From an uncultured Eubacteriales bacterium (GTDB lineage Bacteria; Bacillota; Clostridia; Oscillospirales; Acutalibacteraceae), in assembly GCA_948762645.1 (NCBI GenBank), contig CAQBRY010000006.1, positions 1 through 33,887 on the forward strand: a stretch of DNA of 33,887 nucleotides, read 5' to 3'. Below are positions 1 through 7,887 of this stretch, one piece after another. The position numbers and the translations under genes are program-made. The first letter of the stretch is position 1; each line of letters starts with the position of its first letter. The notes beneath the pieces are model-generated. The model was given only the letters and a program-made list of their open reading frames with translations. It made no database searches and had not been told where the DNA came from.

Positions 1-179
1 ATTCAGACCAGCTCTGGGAGACGACAATGAATCCGGAAACAAGGATAATGCTGAAGGTGACGCTTGAGGACGCAGAGGCTGCCGACGAAATATTTACTAT
101 TTTAATGGGTGACAAAGTAGAACCAAGACGTGAATTTATAGAAAAAAACGCTAAATATGTACAAAATCTGGATGTGTAG
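1..179 (+). CDS. gyrB: DNA gyrase subunit B, C-terminal end (partial)
   Basis: The window opens inside this gene; codons are in phase from base 3 and the TAG stop is at 177-179. The 58 visible residues are the conserved C-terminus of GyrB, in the toprim/tail region: a DQLWETTMNPETR segment, then TLEDAEAADEIFTILMGDKV, the PRREFIEKNA box and a short tail ending NLDV. GyrB is the ATPase subunit of the A2B2 topoisomerase that introduces negative supercoils in the cytoplasm. gyrA follows on the same strand after two small genes, the common gyrB-gyrA neighbourhood of Firmicutes. The 5' part lies outside the window, so nothing can be said about its promoter or start. Confidence 0.97.
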   Translation, partial: SDQLWETTMNPETRIMLKVTLEDAEAADEIFTILMGDKVEPRREFIEKNAKYVQNLDV

Positions 180-209
180 TATTAAACATGAAAGGAGACT
201 TGAAAGCAT

Positions 210-455
210 ATGGATAAGGAACTTTTAGATGAAGAAAAAGAGAAAGAAGTAATCGGGGGTACTAAGGGAAAATCAGATGTGTTAGTTCTTTTTAATGGTG
301 AATAATCTGAAAATGTTTGCACTTATTGTGGTAAGAAATATAATATGCCTAAATTTTTAGTAGATTTTTCTTGTCCTTACTGCGGATATGGTGGATATAA
401 GTCGATTGACGGGTGGAGACAATGGTATGAAAATCACAAAAAAGATAATATATAA
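210..455 (+). pseudogene. Zinc-ribbon microprotein with short Gly-Gly leader, interrupted by a stop
   Basis: The ATG at 210 follows a purine-rich site (AAAGGAGA, 191-198). The first 31 codons give an acidic leader with a VIGG motif at residues 14-17. An in-frame TAA at 303-305 follows, and the same frame then stays open to a TAA at 453-455. The downstream half is clearly protein-like, with a CTYCG knuckle, a second CPYCG knuckle and an aromatic tail (GWRQWYENHKK). One base change (for example GAA or CAA to TAA) would restore an 81-residue protein. It resembles the intact genes at 25353 and 25695 in architecture: short acidic leader, Gly-Gly, then a Cys-rich core. A nonsense-mutated pseudogene is the simplest reading. 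Stop-codon readthrough is possible but unsupported, because TAA is the normal stop of many genes here. Confidence 0.7.
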
Positions 456-564
456 TATTTTTTATAAATTTAATTTTATATATATTAAAAAACTCAATAT
501 GTAAAGTATTTGTATATATAATAATATAATATAATAGAAATAAAAAACGAAAGGGAGAACAAAA

Positions 565-1218
565 ATGAACGATACAGACCCAAACCCTGAGGGGAATAAT
601 TTTAAAGAGGACTATATTTTAAATATGGAAAGTCAAGATGAGGATCCAAAAGAAAAAACAGACTGGGATGGATCCGAATCAGAATTGGTGTTTGACGATG
701 AATTACAAGTTTATGAAGATAATATGGCAGGAGTAAAGATATCTTATAGGCTGGGTAAAGATGATATATATGAATTTATAAGAAATAGTGCGTCTTATGA
801 GAAAAAGGAAAAAGATAAGAAGAAACATACGGTTTTACAAGGTCTGATATTTGTAATACTTATTGTTTTGGCAGTAACTACAAAAAACAATTTATATACA
901 TTTGTTTCGCTGATACCCTTATTAACAGGGGTCGGCTTGTGGGTAATACCGTATATGAGCGTGCAAAACTTGGTAAATAGTATATATGATGGAAGTGAGT
1001 ATGCTGTAGAAATTTTTCCGGATAAAATAGAGGTGTCTCATGGAGGTCTTATAAAGGAGTTTCCTCTTGATGAAAGCGGAAAATGTGAGATCACTGATAA
1101 ATTGATATTGGTTTATTCAAAAACAAAAGAGCCTCTGATAATACCAATAAGAGCAATAAAGCCGGACGTTTTGCCGGACATACAAGCGATGATAGTAGCC
1201 GGAGCAAGACCTGTATAA
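565..1218 (+). CDS. YcxB-like membrane protein of unknown function
   Basis: A 217-residue protein with a ribosome binding site (AAAGGGAGAA) just upstream of the ATG. The first ~55 residues are acidic and low in complexity. Residues ~58-90 form a basic soluble stretch. Two closely spaced hydrophobic segments (about 91-106 and 109-130) form a helical hairpin, and a C-terminal soluble domain of ~80 residues contains strand-like segments (YAVEIFPDKIEV, LILVYSKTKEPLIIPIRAI). This order, a membrane hairpin then a small beta-rich C-terminal domain, is that of YcxB-like proteins in Firmicutes, whose role is not established. It ends 25 bp before gyrA and is probably cotranscribed with it. The family call is from pattern only. 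The acidic N-terminus looks longer than usual. Confidence 0.75.
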   Translation: MNDTDPNPEGNNFKEDYILNMESQDEDPKEKTDWDGSESELVFDDELQVYEDNMAGVKISYRLGKDDIYEFIRNSASYEKKEKDKKKHTVLQGLIFVILIVLAVTTKNNLYTFVSLIPLLTGVGLWVIPYMSVQNLVNSIYDGSEYAVEIFPDKIEVSHGGLIKEFPLDESGKCEITDKLILVYSKTKEPLIIPIRAIKPDVLPDIQAMIVAGARPV

Positions 1219-1243
1219 GAAAAAGTAAAGATTTAAGGAGAAA

Positions 1244-3727
1244 ATGATGGAGAATCAAGATGACTTAAAAGAAATGGTGCCTAAAGTAATAGAAGTTGAT
1301 ATAGAAAACGAAATGAAAAGTTCTTTTATGGCTTATTCTATGTCGGTAATAGTTGCAAGAGCTTTACCAGATGTAAGGGATGGATTAAAACCCGTCCATA
1401 GACGAATACTTTATACCCTTTTTGAAGATAATTTAGGTCCCGATAAAGCGTATAGGAAGTGCGCAAATACGGTAGGATCGGTACTTGGAAGGTATCATCC
1501 TCACGGAGATGCATCAGTTTATGATGCTTTAGTGCGTCTTGCTCAGGACTTTTCCATGAGATATACATTAGTCGACGGACACGGTAACTTTGGATCCGTA
1601 GACGGAGATCCTCCGGCAGCGTATAGATATACGGAATCGAGAATGAGTAAGATAGCCGTTGAGATGCTTACTGATATTGATAAAGAAACCGTAGACTTCG
1701 CCTCAAACTATGACGACAGATTAAAAGAGCCTACAGTACTTCCATCAAGATATCCAAATTTACTGGTCAACGGATCAACGGGAATAGCGGTCGGAATGGC
1801 AACGAATATACCTCCTCATAATTTGGGAGAGGTTATAGACGCCATGTGCCTTTTAATCGATAATCCTGAAGCTGATTTATCAGAACTTATGTCCAAAATA
1901 AAAGGTCCGGACTTCCCTACCGGCGGTATTATTATGGGTTTATCAGGAATAAGGGCTGCTTATTCTAAGGGCAGGGGCAAGATAACCGTAAGAGCTAAGG
2001 CTGAAATCGTTGAGGACGAAAAAACAGGAAGATTTAAAATAGTTGTAAAGGAGCTTCCTTATCAGGTAAATAAAGCACGTCTTATTGAAAGTATTGCCGA
2101 TATGGTCAAGGAAAAACGTATAGAAGGTATCTCAAACATAGAAGATCATTCCGATAGAAATGGTATGCATATCCAAATTGATCTTAAAAGAGACGCTTCC
2201 CCTCAAATAGTACTAAACCAGCTTTATTCTTACTCTCAGCTTCAAACGACGTTTGGAGTAATAATGCTTGCGATAGTCGGCGGAGAGCCGAAAGTGCTTA
2301 CCCTCAAAGATACTCTGAAACTTTATATAGATTTTCAGGTAGAGGTAATAACAAGAAGAACAAAATTTGAGCTTAAAAAAGCACAGGAAAGAGCACATAT
2401 CTTAGAAGGACTCAAAATAGCTCTTGACAACATAGATGAAGTAATAAATATACTTAGAAGTTCAAAGTCGATTCCCGAAGGAAAGCAAAGACTTACAGAT
2501 CGGTTTGGTCTTGACGATATACAAACCCAAGCAATAGTGCAAATGCCCCTTGGACGTTTAACGGGACTTGAAAGAAATAAAATAGAAGATGAGCTTTTAG
2601 CTTTGGAAGCAAAAATATCTGAGCTTTTAGAAATACTTGGGGATAATGTTAAACTTCTTAATATCGTCAAAGAGGAAGCTCTTGAAGTACGCAGGAAGTT
2701 TGCAGATGAAAGACGTACTGAAATAATGTCGGTAAGCGGAGAAGTCGACATAGAGGACTTAATACCAAAAGAAGACTGCGTTTTAACCATGACGATCCTT
2801 GGTTACATAAAGAGACAAAAACCGGACGCCTATAAGCTTCAGCACAGAGGCGGACGAGGTATATCAGGTATGACAAAGCGTGAAGAAGATATAGTAAGCG
2901 AAATGTTTATAGCAAATACACACGATTATGTAATGTTCTTTACGAATCTTGGTAGAGTTTACAAGATAAAAGCTTATGAAATACCGGAAGGATCCAGAAC
3001 GTCAAAAGGGCTCAATATTGCAAATCTAATTCCTATTACGTCAGATGAGAAAGTTACGTCTATAATAAAGGTACCGTGTTTTGAAGAGAATCAGTATCTT
3101 GTAATGCTGACGAAAAAAGGTGTTATTAAAAGGACTAAACTTTTAGATTTCAGCAGTACCAGAAAAGGTGGACTTATAGCAGTTGATCTGGACGAAGGCG
3201 ATGAACTTTGCTGGGTAAGACGCACTGACGGCGACAGAGAATTAATTCTTGCAACGAAAAAAGGAAAAGCAATAAGGTATAAAGAAACGGATGTAAGGTG
3301 CGTAGGAAGAGCAGCCAGAGGCGTAAAAGCAATGACACTGAAAACAGAAGATGAAATTACAGGTATGATGGTTGTAAAGCCGGAATGTAAAGTACTTACG
3401 ATATCCGAAACAGGCTTTGCAAGAATTTCAGAGGCGGATGATTATAGACTTCAATCCAGAGGAGGGCAAGGTACAATAAATTATCATACCGAAAAATATG
3501 GTGATGTGGCTTCTATAAACCAGGTATGTGATAATGAGGATGTGATAATAATATCTGCAAATGGGATAATTATTAGGATAGATGCAAGCTCTATAAGACA
3601 GTGTTCAAGAACTTCAAAAGGTGTTAAAGTAATGAGATTATCGGAAAACAATAAAGTGGTAGCGGTGGCGTGTGTACCTCACGAGCAGGAGGAAGACAGT
3701 AAAATAGAAGAAAATAATGACATTTGA
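1244..3727 (+). CDS. gyrA: DNA gyrase subunit A
   Basis: An 827-residue GyrA, the DNA-cleaving subunit of gyrase. The N-terminal winged-helix/tower domain carries the quinolone-pocket segment HPHGDASVYD (residues 85-94) and the catalytic tyrosine Tyr129 in RYTESR. The C-terminal beta-pinwheel contains a GyrA-box-like HRGGRG, which supports gyrase rather than topoisomerase IV ParC, as does the gyrB neighbour. The start has an AAGGAG site at 1233-1238. The next codon is also ATG (1247), so the exact start is uncertain by one residue. The stop is TGA. The residue equivalent to E. coli Ser83 is Ala90 (Ser91 next, Asp94 kept), the arrangement native to mycobacteria, which may lower quinolone affinity. 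Confidence 0.98.
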   Translation: MMENQDDLKEMVPKVIEVDIENEMKSSFMAYSMSVIVARALPDVRDGLKPVHRRILYTLFEDNLGPDKAYRKCANTVGSVLGRYHPHGDASVYDALVRLAQDFSMRYTLVDGHGNFGSVDGDPPAAYRYTESRMSKIAVEMLTDIDKETVDFASNYDDRLKEPTVLPSRYPNLLVNGSTGIAVGMATNIPPHNLGEVIDAMCLLIDNPEADLSELMSKIKGPDFPTGGIIMGLSGIRAAYSKGRGKITVRAKAEIVEDEKTGRFKIVVKELPYQVNKARLIESIADMVKEKRIEGISNIEDHSDRNGMHIQIDLKRDASPQIVLNQLYSYSQLQTTFGVIMLAIVGGEPKVLTLKDTLKLYIDFQVEVITRRTKFELKKAQERAHILEGLKIALDNIDEVINILRSSKSIPEGKQRLTDRFGLDDIQTQAIVQMPLGRLTGLERNKIEDELLALEAKISELLEILGDNVKLLNIVKEEALEVRRKFADERRTEIMSVSGEVDIEDLIPKEDCVLTMTILGYIKRQKPDAYKLQHRGGRGISGMTKREEDIVSEMFIANTHDYVMFFTNLGRVYKIKAYEIPEGSRTSKGLNIANLIPITSDEKVTSIIKVPCFEENQYLVMLTKKGVIKRTKLLDFSSTRKGGLIAVDLDEGDELCWVRRTDGDRELILATKKGKAIRYKETDVRCVGRAARGVKAMTLKTEDEITGMMVVKPECKVLTISETGFARISEADDYRLQSRGGQGTINYHTEKYGDVASINQVCDNEDVIIISANGIIIRIDASSIRQCSRTSKGVKVMRLSENNKVVAVACVPHEQEEDSKIEENNDI

Positions 3728-3811
3728 TTTTAATAACAACTAAAATAAATTAGAGGAAATGGTAATATTTCTATATGATTATTGAAGTGTTGTTAATTAA
3801 ATAAAAAAAGG

Positions 3812-3840
3812 TTGATTTGTCTATAAATTTGTGTTAAAAT
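3812..3840 (+). promoter_or_regulatory. Sigma-A type promoter for the 51-residue peptide gene
   Basis: TTGATT at 3812-3817 and TAAAAT at 3835-3840 are separated by 17 bp. They lie 37 bp upstream of the ATG at 3877, which has its own AAAGGAGA site. The match is good but not perfect (five of six at -10). Confidence 0.55.
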
Positions 3841-3876
3841 ATAGTAAAGACCAGGTTTTTAAAGGAGATACTTTTT

Positions 3877-4032
3877 ATGATTGATATCTTAAATACGGCG
3901 ATTAAATTTTTTTGTGAGTATACATTTTTATATATGTTAGTTGTAATTAAGATAATCTATGTTAAAAAGATAAAATCTAATTTTATCCCTATAGGCGATA
4001 AGTCCAACAAGGTGCGGATGACCAGTTTATAA
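3877..4032 (+). CDS. Small single-helix membrane peptide, unknown
   Basis: A 51-codon ORF with a strong ribosome binding site (AAAGGAGA, 3861-3868) and a promoter-like element upstream. Residues ~10-29 are hydrophobic (FFCEYTFLYMLVVIKIIYV), followed by a Lys-rich stretch (KKIKSN) and a short polar tail, giving one transmembrane helix with its positive end after the helix. It lies alone between gyrA and the ProA-like gene, and a long structured inverted repeat follows at 4071-4141. The combination of own promoter, strong translation signal, tiny hydrophobic product and 3' hairpin supports a real gene. A type I toxin-like peptide or a membrane-complex regulator are both conceivable; neither is shown. 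Confidence 0.45.
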   Translation: MIDILNTAIKFFCEYTFLYMLVVIKIIYVKKIKSNFIPIGDKSNKVRMTSL

Positions 4033-4070
4033 GTTTAATGATGTTTAGTAAAGAAAGTTAATATTGTCTC

Positions 4071-4141
4071 AAAAAATAGGGATAAACGTCTAAGTTGTCT
4101 AAAATTAAAGGACATAAAACTTAAAAGTATCCCTGTTTTTT
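4071..4141 (+). terminator. Long two-stem inverted repeat, terminator or small RNA
   Basis: The outer arms AAAAAATAGGGATA (4071-4084) and TATCCCTGTTTTTT (4128-4141) pair with one mismatch. Inside them TCTAAGTTGTC and GACATAAAACTTA form a second stem with a small internal loop. The 3' arm ends in six T residues. It works on paper as a terminator for the small peptide gene, though the arms are far apart for a simple one, so a structured transcript is possible. Confidence 0.5.
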
Positions 4142-4205
4142 AGTGAAACATTGTTAAGGTTTGGTGTATAAATAATTAAAATTAAATTTTGATAAGAGGA
4201 TAAAT

Positions 4206-5402
4206 ATGAAAAACTTAACATATATTGGTCAAAGTGCAAGGGAAATGTCATTAAAACCTGTAAGGCCGGACGATCAAAGAAACAAATGTTTGGAGATATT
4301 GTCAAGTAAGATAATGTCTAACTTAGATAATATACTTTTAGAAAATGATAGAGATATAAAAAAATTTAAGGACGTGAGTCTGAGTAAAAAAGAGGCACAA
4401 AAGTTTTTACTTGATAAAGGGAAAATATATAATATTTGTAGTAACATAATAAAAATACGAAATAGTGAAAGTCCGATCGGAAAAGTAGAAAGAGGTTTTA
4501 CTTTAGACGGAAATGTATTAGTACAAAAAATCACTTTTCCTATAGGTGTAATATCTGTAATAAATGAGGGCCCTTGCAGCATGATTACAGATTTTTTTAG
4601 TATTAGTATGAAAACAGGTAATAAACTTATATTTTTTGGCAATAGATATACACCTAGAACCAATATATGTTTTTATGATATAATAAAGCAAAGTTTAAAA
4701 GAAACGGGTTTTCCACAGAATTATGTTCAGCTGTTGGAATTTTTTAATAAGAAGTCTGATTTAAAGTTTTTAAAGATGAAAGAATACGTAGATTTATTAA
4801 TACCTGTGGGAAGCAGTCAATTAATGAATGTGGTTGAGAAGAATTCAGCTATACCATTTATAAAAATAGAAGAAGGGATAGGATATATTTTTATAGATAA
4901 AAGTGTGCAATTTGATACAGTATCTAATATTATATGTTCTGCCCTGCAATCTATGGAGTCGCATTATATAAATATTGGAGCGGTTTTCGTTCATGAGAAG
5001 ATAATACTTGACATATATAATCATATATCTTATAAGATGAGAAGTTTAAATATTATAACTAAGATGGTACAGTGTAAAGGTACGTGTAAGTTTGTATGTC
5101 CTCCGGGTACGATTTTATTGCAAGCTGTTGAGGATATAGATCAAGCGATAAAAAATATAAAAGAAAATTCTACGGGACATTGTGATTGTATAATAACGAA
5201 CGATTATTTAAATGCACAAAAGTTTATTAGTAGTATAAATTCTTCAATACTGTTTTTAAATACTTATAAAAATGTTTTAAAGGACAGTAATAATTTTTCT
5301 GGTGTAGGGATATCTTCTTCGAAAATGTTTATAAGAGGGATGATAGGACTTGAAAATTTAGTATCTTATAAGTATATAATGCAAAATTGTTGTATTAGGT
5401 AA
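4206..5402 (+). CDS. ProA-like (gamma-glutamyl phosphate reductase) homologue lacking the catalytic Cys
   Basis: A 398-residue protein collinear with ProA, the NADPH-dependent reductase of proline synthesis. Recognisable landmarks are FPIGVISVINEGPCSM (~111-126, equivalent to PLGVIGIIYEARPNV), YVDLLIPVGSSQL (~194-206), FVHE (261-264) and the C-terminal RGMIGLENLVSYKYIM block. Key positions have changed. The motif holding the catalytic cysteine (RPSVCNALETLLVH in typical ProA) aligns with MESHYINIGAVFVH here, putting Tyr254 in place of Cys. The GGSEA nucleotide-binding loop has become FFGNRY. The reading frame is intact over full length with an AGAGGA ribosome site, so it is still translated or only recently relaxed. 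No proB is adjacent. It is probably a pseudoenzyme or decaying gene rather than a working reductase. Confidence 0.8.
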   Translation: MKNLTYIGQSAREMSLKPVRPDDQRNKCLEILSSKIMSNLDNILLENDRDIKKFKDVSLSKKEAQKFLLDKGKIYNICSNIIKIRNSESPIGKVERGFTLDGNVLVQKITFPIGVISVINEGPCSMITDFFSISMKTGNKLIFFGNRYTPRTNICFYDIIKQSLKETGFPQNYVQLLEFFNKKSDLKFLKMKEYVDLLIPVGSSQLMNVVEKNSAIPFIKIEEGIGYIFIDKSVQFDTVSNIICSALQSMESHYINIGAVFVHEKIILDIYNHISYKMRSLNIITKMVQCKGTCKFVCPPGTILLQAVEDIDQAIKNIKENSTGHCDCIITNDYLNAQKFISSINSSILFLNTYKNVLKDSNNFSGVGISSSKMFIRGMIGLENLVSYKYIMQNCCIR

Positions 5403-5546
5403 GGATTCTACAAAATCCGGCAAAATAAGATTAATAATATATGATAGCCTTATTTACATATCTATATGATAAAGTAAAGTGAGGTGAATAAAAAGTAACG
5501 TGTTAGAAGTAGAGGTATTTTATTTCTGATATGTTACTTAAATATT

Positions 5547-6389
5547 ATGTATAGGACGAATAAAAACAAAAATTCACGAAGCTATAGTGTAGATTATAGG
5601 GGAATTTATGGAATGGATATTTTTTCAGCAAGTAATGAAGACAAATTTTTTGAAGGAGATATTAGCCAAAAAGAAAATAATTTTGTAAATATTACGAGTA
5701 ACAGTAATGATATTAAAGGAAAGCAAAATGAGATAAGTTTTCAACAAGTATTAGAGTATATGTTTAAAAAAACAATAAAAATATCAGTAGCGTCTCTGAT
5801 TATTACTATTTTTATTGTTTTAATAGCAGTAATTTTTGGTGTCGTTATAGATATAGAAAAAAGAGAGAAATTAATTTCTTACGATAATTTGATATGGCCG
5901 GTTGTAATGCAAGACCCAGAACCATTTAGTCAGGAGCATCCTTTGAACAAAGAAACCATATTGAAAGCGGGGGTATGGGATGCAAGCTTTCGATGTAGAA
6001 ACGATCATAGCTTTTTTGACAAGGACGGCAGACAAATTATATTAGGTCAAGATGTAAGGGATTCTGTATATAAACTCTTCAAAGTGGATATTGATATAAA
6101 AGAATCTATACCGGATGGCATTTTCTTTTTCAATTATAATGCTTCAGAAGATAAATTTTATGTGGAATCGATAAGTAGCGATCAGTGTTTTACCCCCCAT
6201 ACAAAAAATTGTGAAAATATAGGAAATAATCTAATAAAACTTACTGTCGAATATTTAGTACCCCAAAATCAATTTGATGAAGGAATGAAAATAAGTAAAG
6301 AAAAAAAGGTTGAGAAAGTAATGCAATATATTTTGAAAGATGATGAATTTACAAAGAATAAATATGTATTTAAAATAACCAATGATTGA
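5547..6389 (+). CDS. Single-pass membrane protein with large extracytoplasmic domain, unknown
   Basis: A 280-residue protein with a polar N-terminus of ~75 residues, a transmembrane helix at about 79-103 (ISVASLIITIFIVLIAVIFGVVI), and a C-terminal domain of ~175 residues expected outside the cell. The segment just after the helix (IWPVVMQDPEPF, then PLNKETILKAGVWDA) looks like a conserved module of membrane-anchored proteins in Clostridia whose function is not known to me. Two Cys lie late in the domain (CFTPHTKNC). No strong ribosome site precedes the ATG. The frame is open back to 5499 without a better start codon, so the start is moderately uncertain. It stands alone between the ProA-like gene and a broken leader gene. 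Confidence 0.6.
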   Translation: MYRTNKNKNSRSYSVDYRGIYGMDIFSASNEDKFFEGDISQKENNFVNITSNSNDIKGKQNEISFQQVLEYMFKKTIKISVASLIITIFIVLIAVIFGVVIDIEKREKLISYDNLIWPVVMQDPEPFSQEHPLNKETILKAGVWDASFRCRNDHSFFDKDGRQIILGQDVRDSVYKLFKVDIDIKESIPDGIFFFNYNASEDKFYVESISSDQCFTPHTKNCENIGNNLIKLTVEYLVPQNQFDEGMKISKEKKVEKVMQYILKDDEFTKNKYVFKITND

Positions 6390-6518
6390 TGTTTTAATGT
6401 TTCTATAAAATATCTGCATAAAAGAATATTTTAAAATTTTATAAAAACATTGATTTTGTTTTTTTGTATAATAATATCAAAAAAGTGAGTTTATTATTAA
6501 TTTTTAGGAGGATTTGGT

Positions 6519-7046
6519 ATGAATGAGAAAATTTTGGAAAAATTAAAAGACAAAGAATTTTTAAAAAAATATTTAGTTTAAAAACAAAAGAAGAAATTAT
6601 AAAAGCTTTTTCTCAAGAAGGCATTGAGGTAACCGACGATGATATAGAGCAGTTACGTGATCTTATTGCTCAAAATGTCTCTAAGTTGTCCGATATATCT
6701 GAAAGCGAGTTGAAAAAAGTGTCTGGGGGGCGACATACCGGATAGTATAGGAAGTTTTATAGATGTCCCTTTGGATGTCTTTTTTGCGGTTCCTGTAGCT
6801 GTGAGCGAAAAAGTTTATAAAAATACTACAACCATTAATCACAAAAATAGTGCTGGTGTTGTGCTGTCGAAAGAGGGTTTGGGAAGTTTGGTTTTTGTTG
6901 GAGTTACGGCCCTTGAAGTATATGGTATTTATAAACTCTCATCCAAGATTGTATCGGGAGCAAAATGGACGCTTGACAAAGGAAAAGTAGGAGTGTCTTG
7001 GATTGGTAATAAAGTAAAAGGTACGTGGAATGCAAGGAAAAAATAA
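6519..7046 (+). pseudogene. Nif11-like leader protein with membrane helix, broken by two compensating frameshifts
   Basis: It starts with AGGAGG and ATG at 6519 and reads MNEKILEKLKDKEFLKKYLV before a TAA at 6579. The family sequence then continues in another frame from 6575 (SLKTKEEIIKAF, EGIEVTDDDIEQL, ELKKVSGG) to a TAG at 6743. It finally returns to the first frame from 6732 (DIPDSIGSF) through a membrane helix and a basic tail to TAA at 7044. Adding one T near 6574 and removing one G from the G6 run at 6725-6730 would restore one protein of about 175 residues. The N-terminus closely matches the intact paralogues at 18250 and 18848 (MNEK, EKLK, EGIEV). The second shift falls on the Gly-Gly codons. 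The TTGATT/TAATAT elements upstream are weak. A double sequencing error cannot be excluded. Confidence 0.75.
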
Positions 7047-7057
7047 AATTGCATTTT

Positions 7058-7099
7058 AAAAAACTCAAGCTGGAGATATTTCCTTTGGTTTGGGTTTTT
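7058..7099. terminator. Bidirectional hairpin between convergent genes
   Basis: AAAAAACTCAA (7058-7068) can pair with TTGGGTTTTT (7090-7099) using G-T pairs. It is flanked by A-rich and T-rich tracts and lies between the plus-strand pseudogene and the minus-strand operon at 7115-8130. The stem is weak but well placed. Confidence 0.4.
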
Positions 7100-7114
7100 G
7101 TTTCGATAGCCTTT

Positions 7115-7501
7115 TTAAGCGTATAGTATATAAAATAAAACCAGAATAATTTCCAGATTTCCCTCTTCTTTTTCCCCCATGAGAATAAAGATAAGAATTA
7201 AGATCAGACTTTTTTCTTTGTCCTTAAATAGAGGCTCAACTAAAGATGGTAGATTGTTTATAAAATTATTTTTTTTATGACGCGAAGATGAATTTTCTTG
7301 AGATTTTTTATTAGAAGTATTGTTTTCAGGTTTTGGGAAAGTAGGTGGATCAGGGATTGTTTGTAATGGGGGCACCTTAGATTGTTCAAGGGTCATTTTT
7401 GCCCGTTTTTGCATTTCATGAACTCTTTTAATGGCATCTTGTTGCATTCTTTTAATATCTTCAGAAGTTTCTTGACGGTAAGGTTTTTGTATTAAAGGCA
7501 T
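7115..7501 (-). CDS. Small protein with proline-rich middle and hydrophobic tail, unknown
   Basis: 128 residues, third gene of a minus-strand trio; its start has a GAGGTGG site 14 bp after the preceding gene. Residues 1-40 are charged and helical (SEDIKRMQQDAIKRVHEMQKR), 43-60 are proline-rich, 61-90 are Ser/Asn/Lys-rich linker, and the last ~30 residues contain two Leu/Ile-rich segments (SLILILIFILM and LEIILVLFYILYA) split by GEKEEGN. The tail pattern, two short hydrophobic runs around a charged break, looks conserved in small proteins of Clostridia but I cannot name the family. It probably works with its two operon partners. Confidence 0.6.
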   Translation of the reverse strand: MPLIQKPYRQETSEDIKRMQQDAIKRVHEMQKRAKMTLEQSKVPPLQTIPDPPTFPKPENNTSNKKSQENSSSRHKKNNFINNLPSLVEPLFKDKEKSLILILIFILMGEKEEGNLEIILVLFYILYA

Positions 7502-7515
7502 AGATTTATACCACC

Positions 7516-7884
7516 TCAGAATATACCTTGCTCTTTAAGTATCGGTAGAAATTTGAGTAGTTTAAGGAATTTAGAAGCTTCATCTAATTTTTTTTGTCTA
7601 GGGGGGCCTAAAAGGGGTCTAAGAGCGCACAAAAGGTCGGTATACTTGTCTTTTGTGTTTATAGAAGCTATGAGGGGAGCAAGTTTCATAATATTTTTTA
7701 TCATTTCAGGAGATAAGCCGGAGAAAACAGATTCTGTTTTCTCCGATGTATTTTCTTTTTTGTCGGATTCTTCATCGGTTTTTTTTTCAAGATTATCACC
7801 CAGCAGACCCGACAAACTTTGAACCTTCTTCATAATATTGGGATCATTTAATAAGTCGGCAATTTTGCCTGCAAGGTCCTCCAT
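7516..7884 (-). CDS. Small helical protein with conserved leucine-rich C-terminus, unknown
   Basis: 122 residues. A helical N-terminus (DLAGKIADLLNDPNIMKKVQSLSGLL) leads into a Lys/Glu/Ser linker and then a C-terminal helical region. There ALRPLLGPPRQKKLDEASKFLKLLKFLPIL resembles a recurring module in small clostridial proteins, a basic PxRxKK turn followed by an amphipathic Leu helix. The ribosome site GGGGGAT lies inside the end of the upstream 80-residue gene, with 3 bp between stop and start, so translation is coupled. There is no signal peptide or convincing transmembrane segment. Function unknown. Confidence 0.65.
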   Translation of the reverse strand: MEDLAGKIADLLNDPNIMKKVQSLSGLLGDNLEKKTDEESDKKENTSEKTESVFSGLSPEMIKNIMKLAPLIASINTKDKYTDLLCALRPLLGPPRQKKLDEASKFLKLLKFLPILKEQGIF

Positions 7885-7887
7885 AGG

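Noticed and set aside
303..305. TAA as a recoded sense codon
   Set aside because: TAA ends many intact genes in the window, and no other gene needs it as sense. A nonsense mutation is simpler.
2335..2876. Minus-strand ORFs of 151 and 69 codons inside gyrA, and similar long ORFs opposite ppdK (29172-30011)
   Set aside because: They are shadows of real genes on the other strand, with no ribosome sites and no recognisable protein pattern.
6450..6477. Promoter TTGATT/TAATAT before the frameshifted leader gene
   Set aside because: Alternative hexamers give poor spacing (11 bp to the better TATAAT), so it was not listed as a feature.
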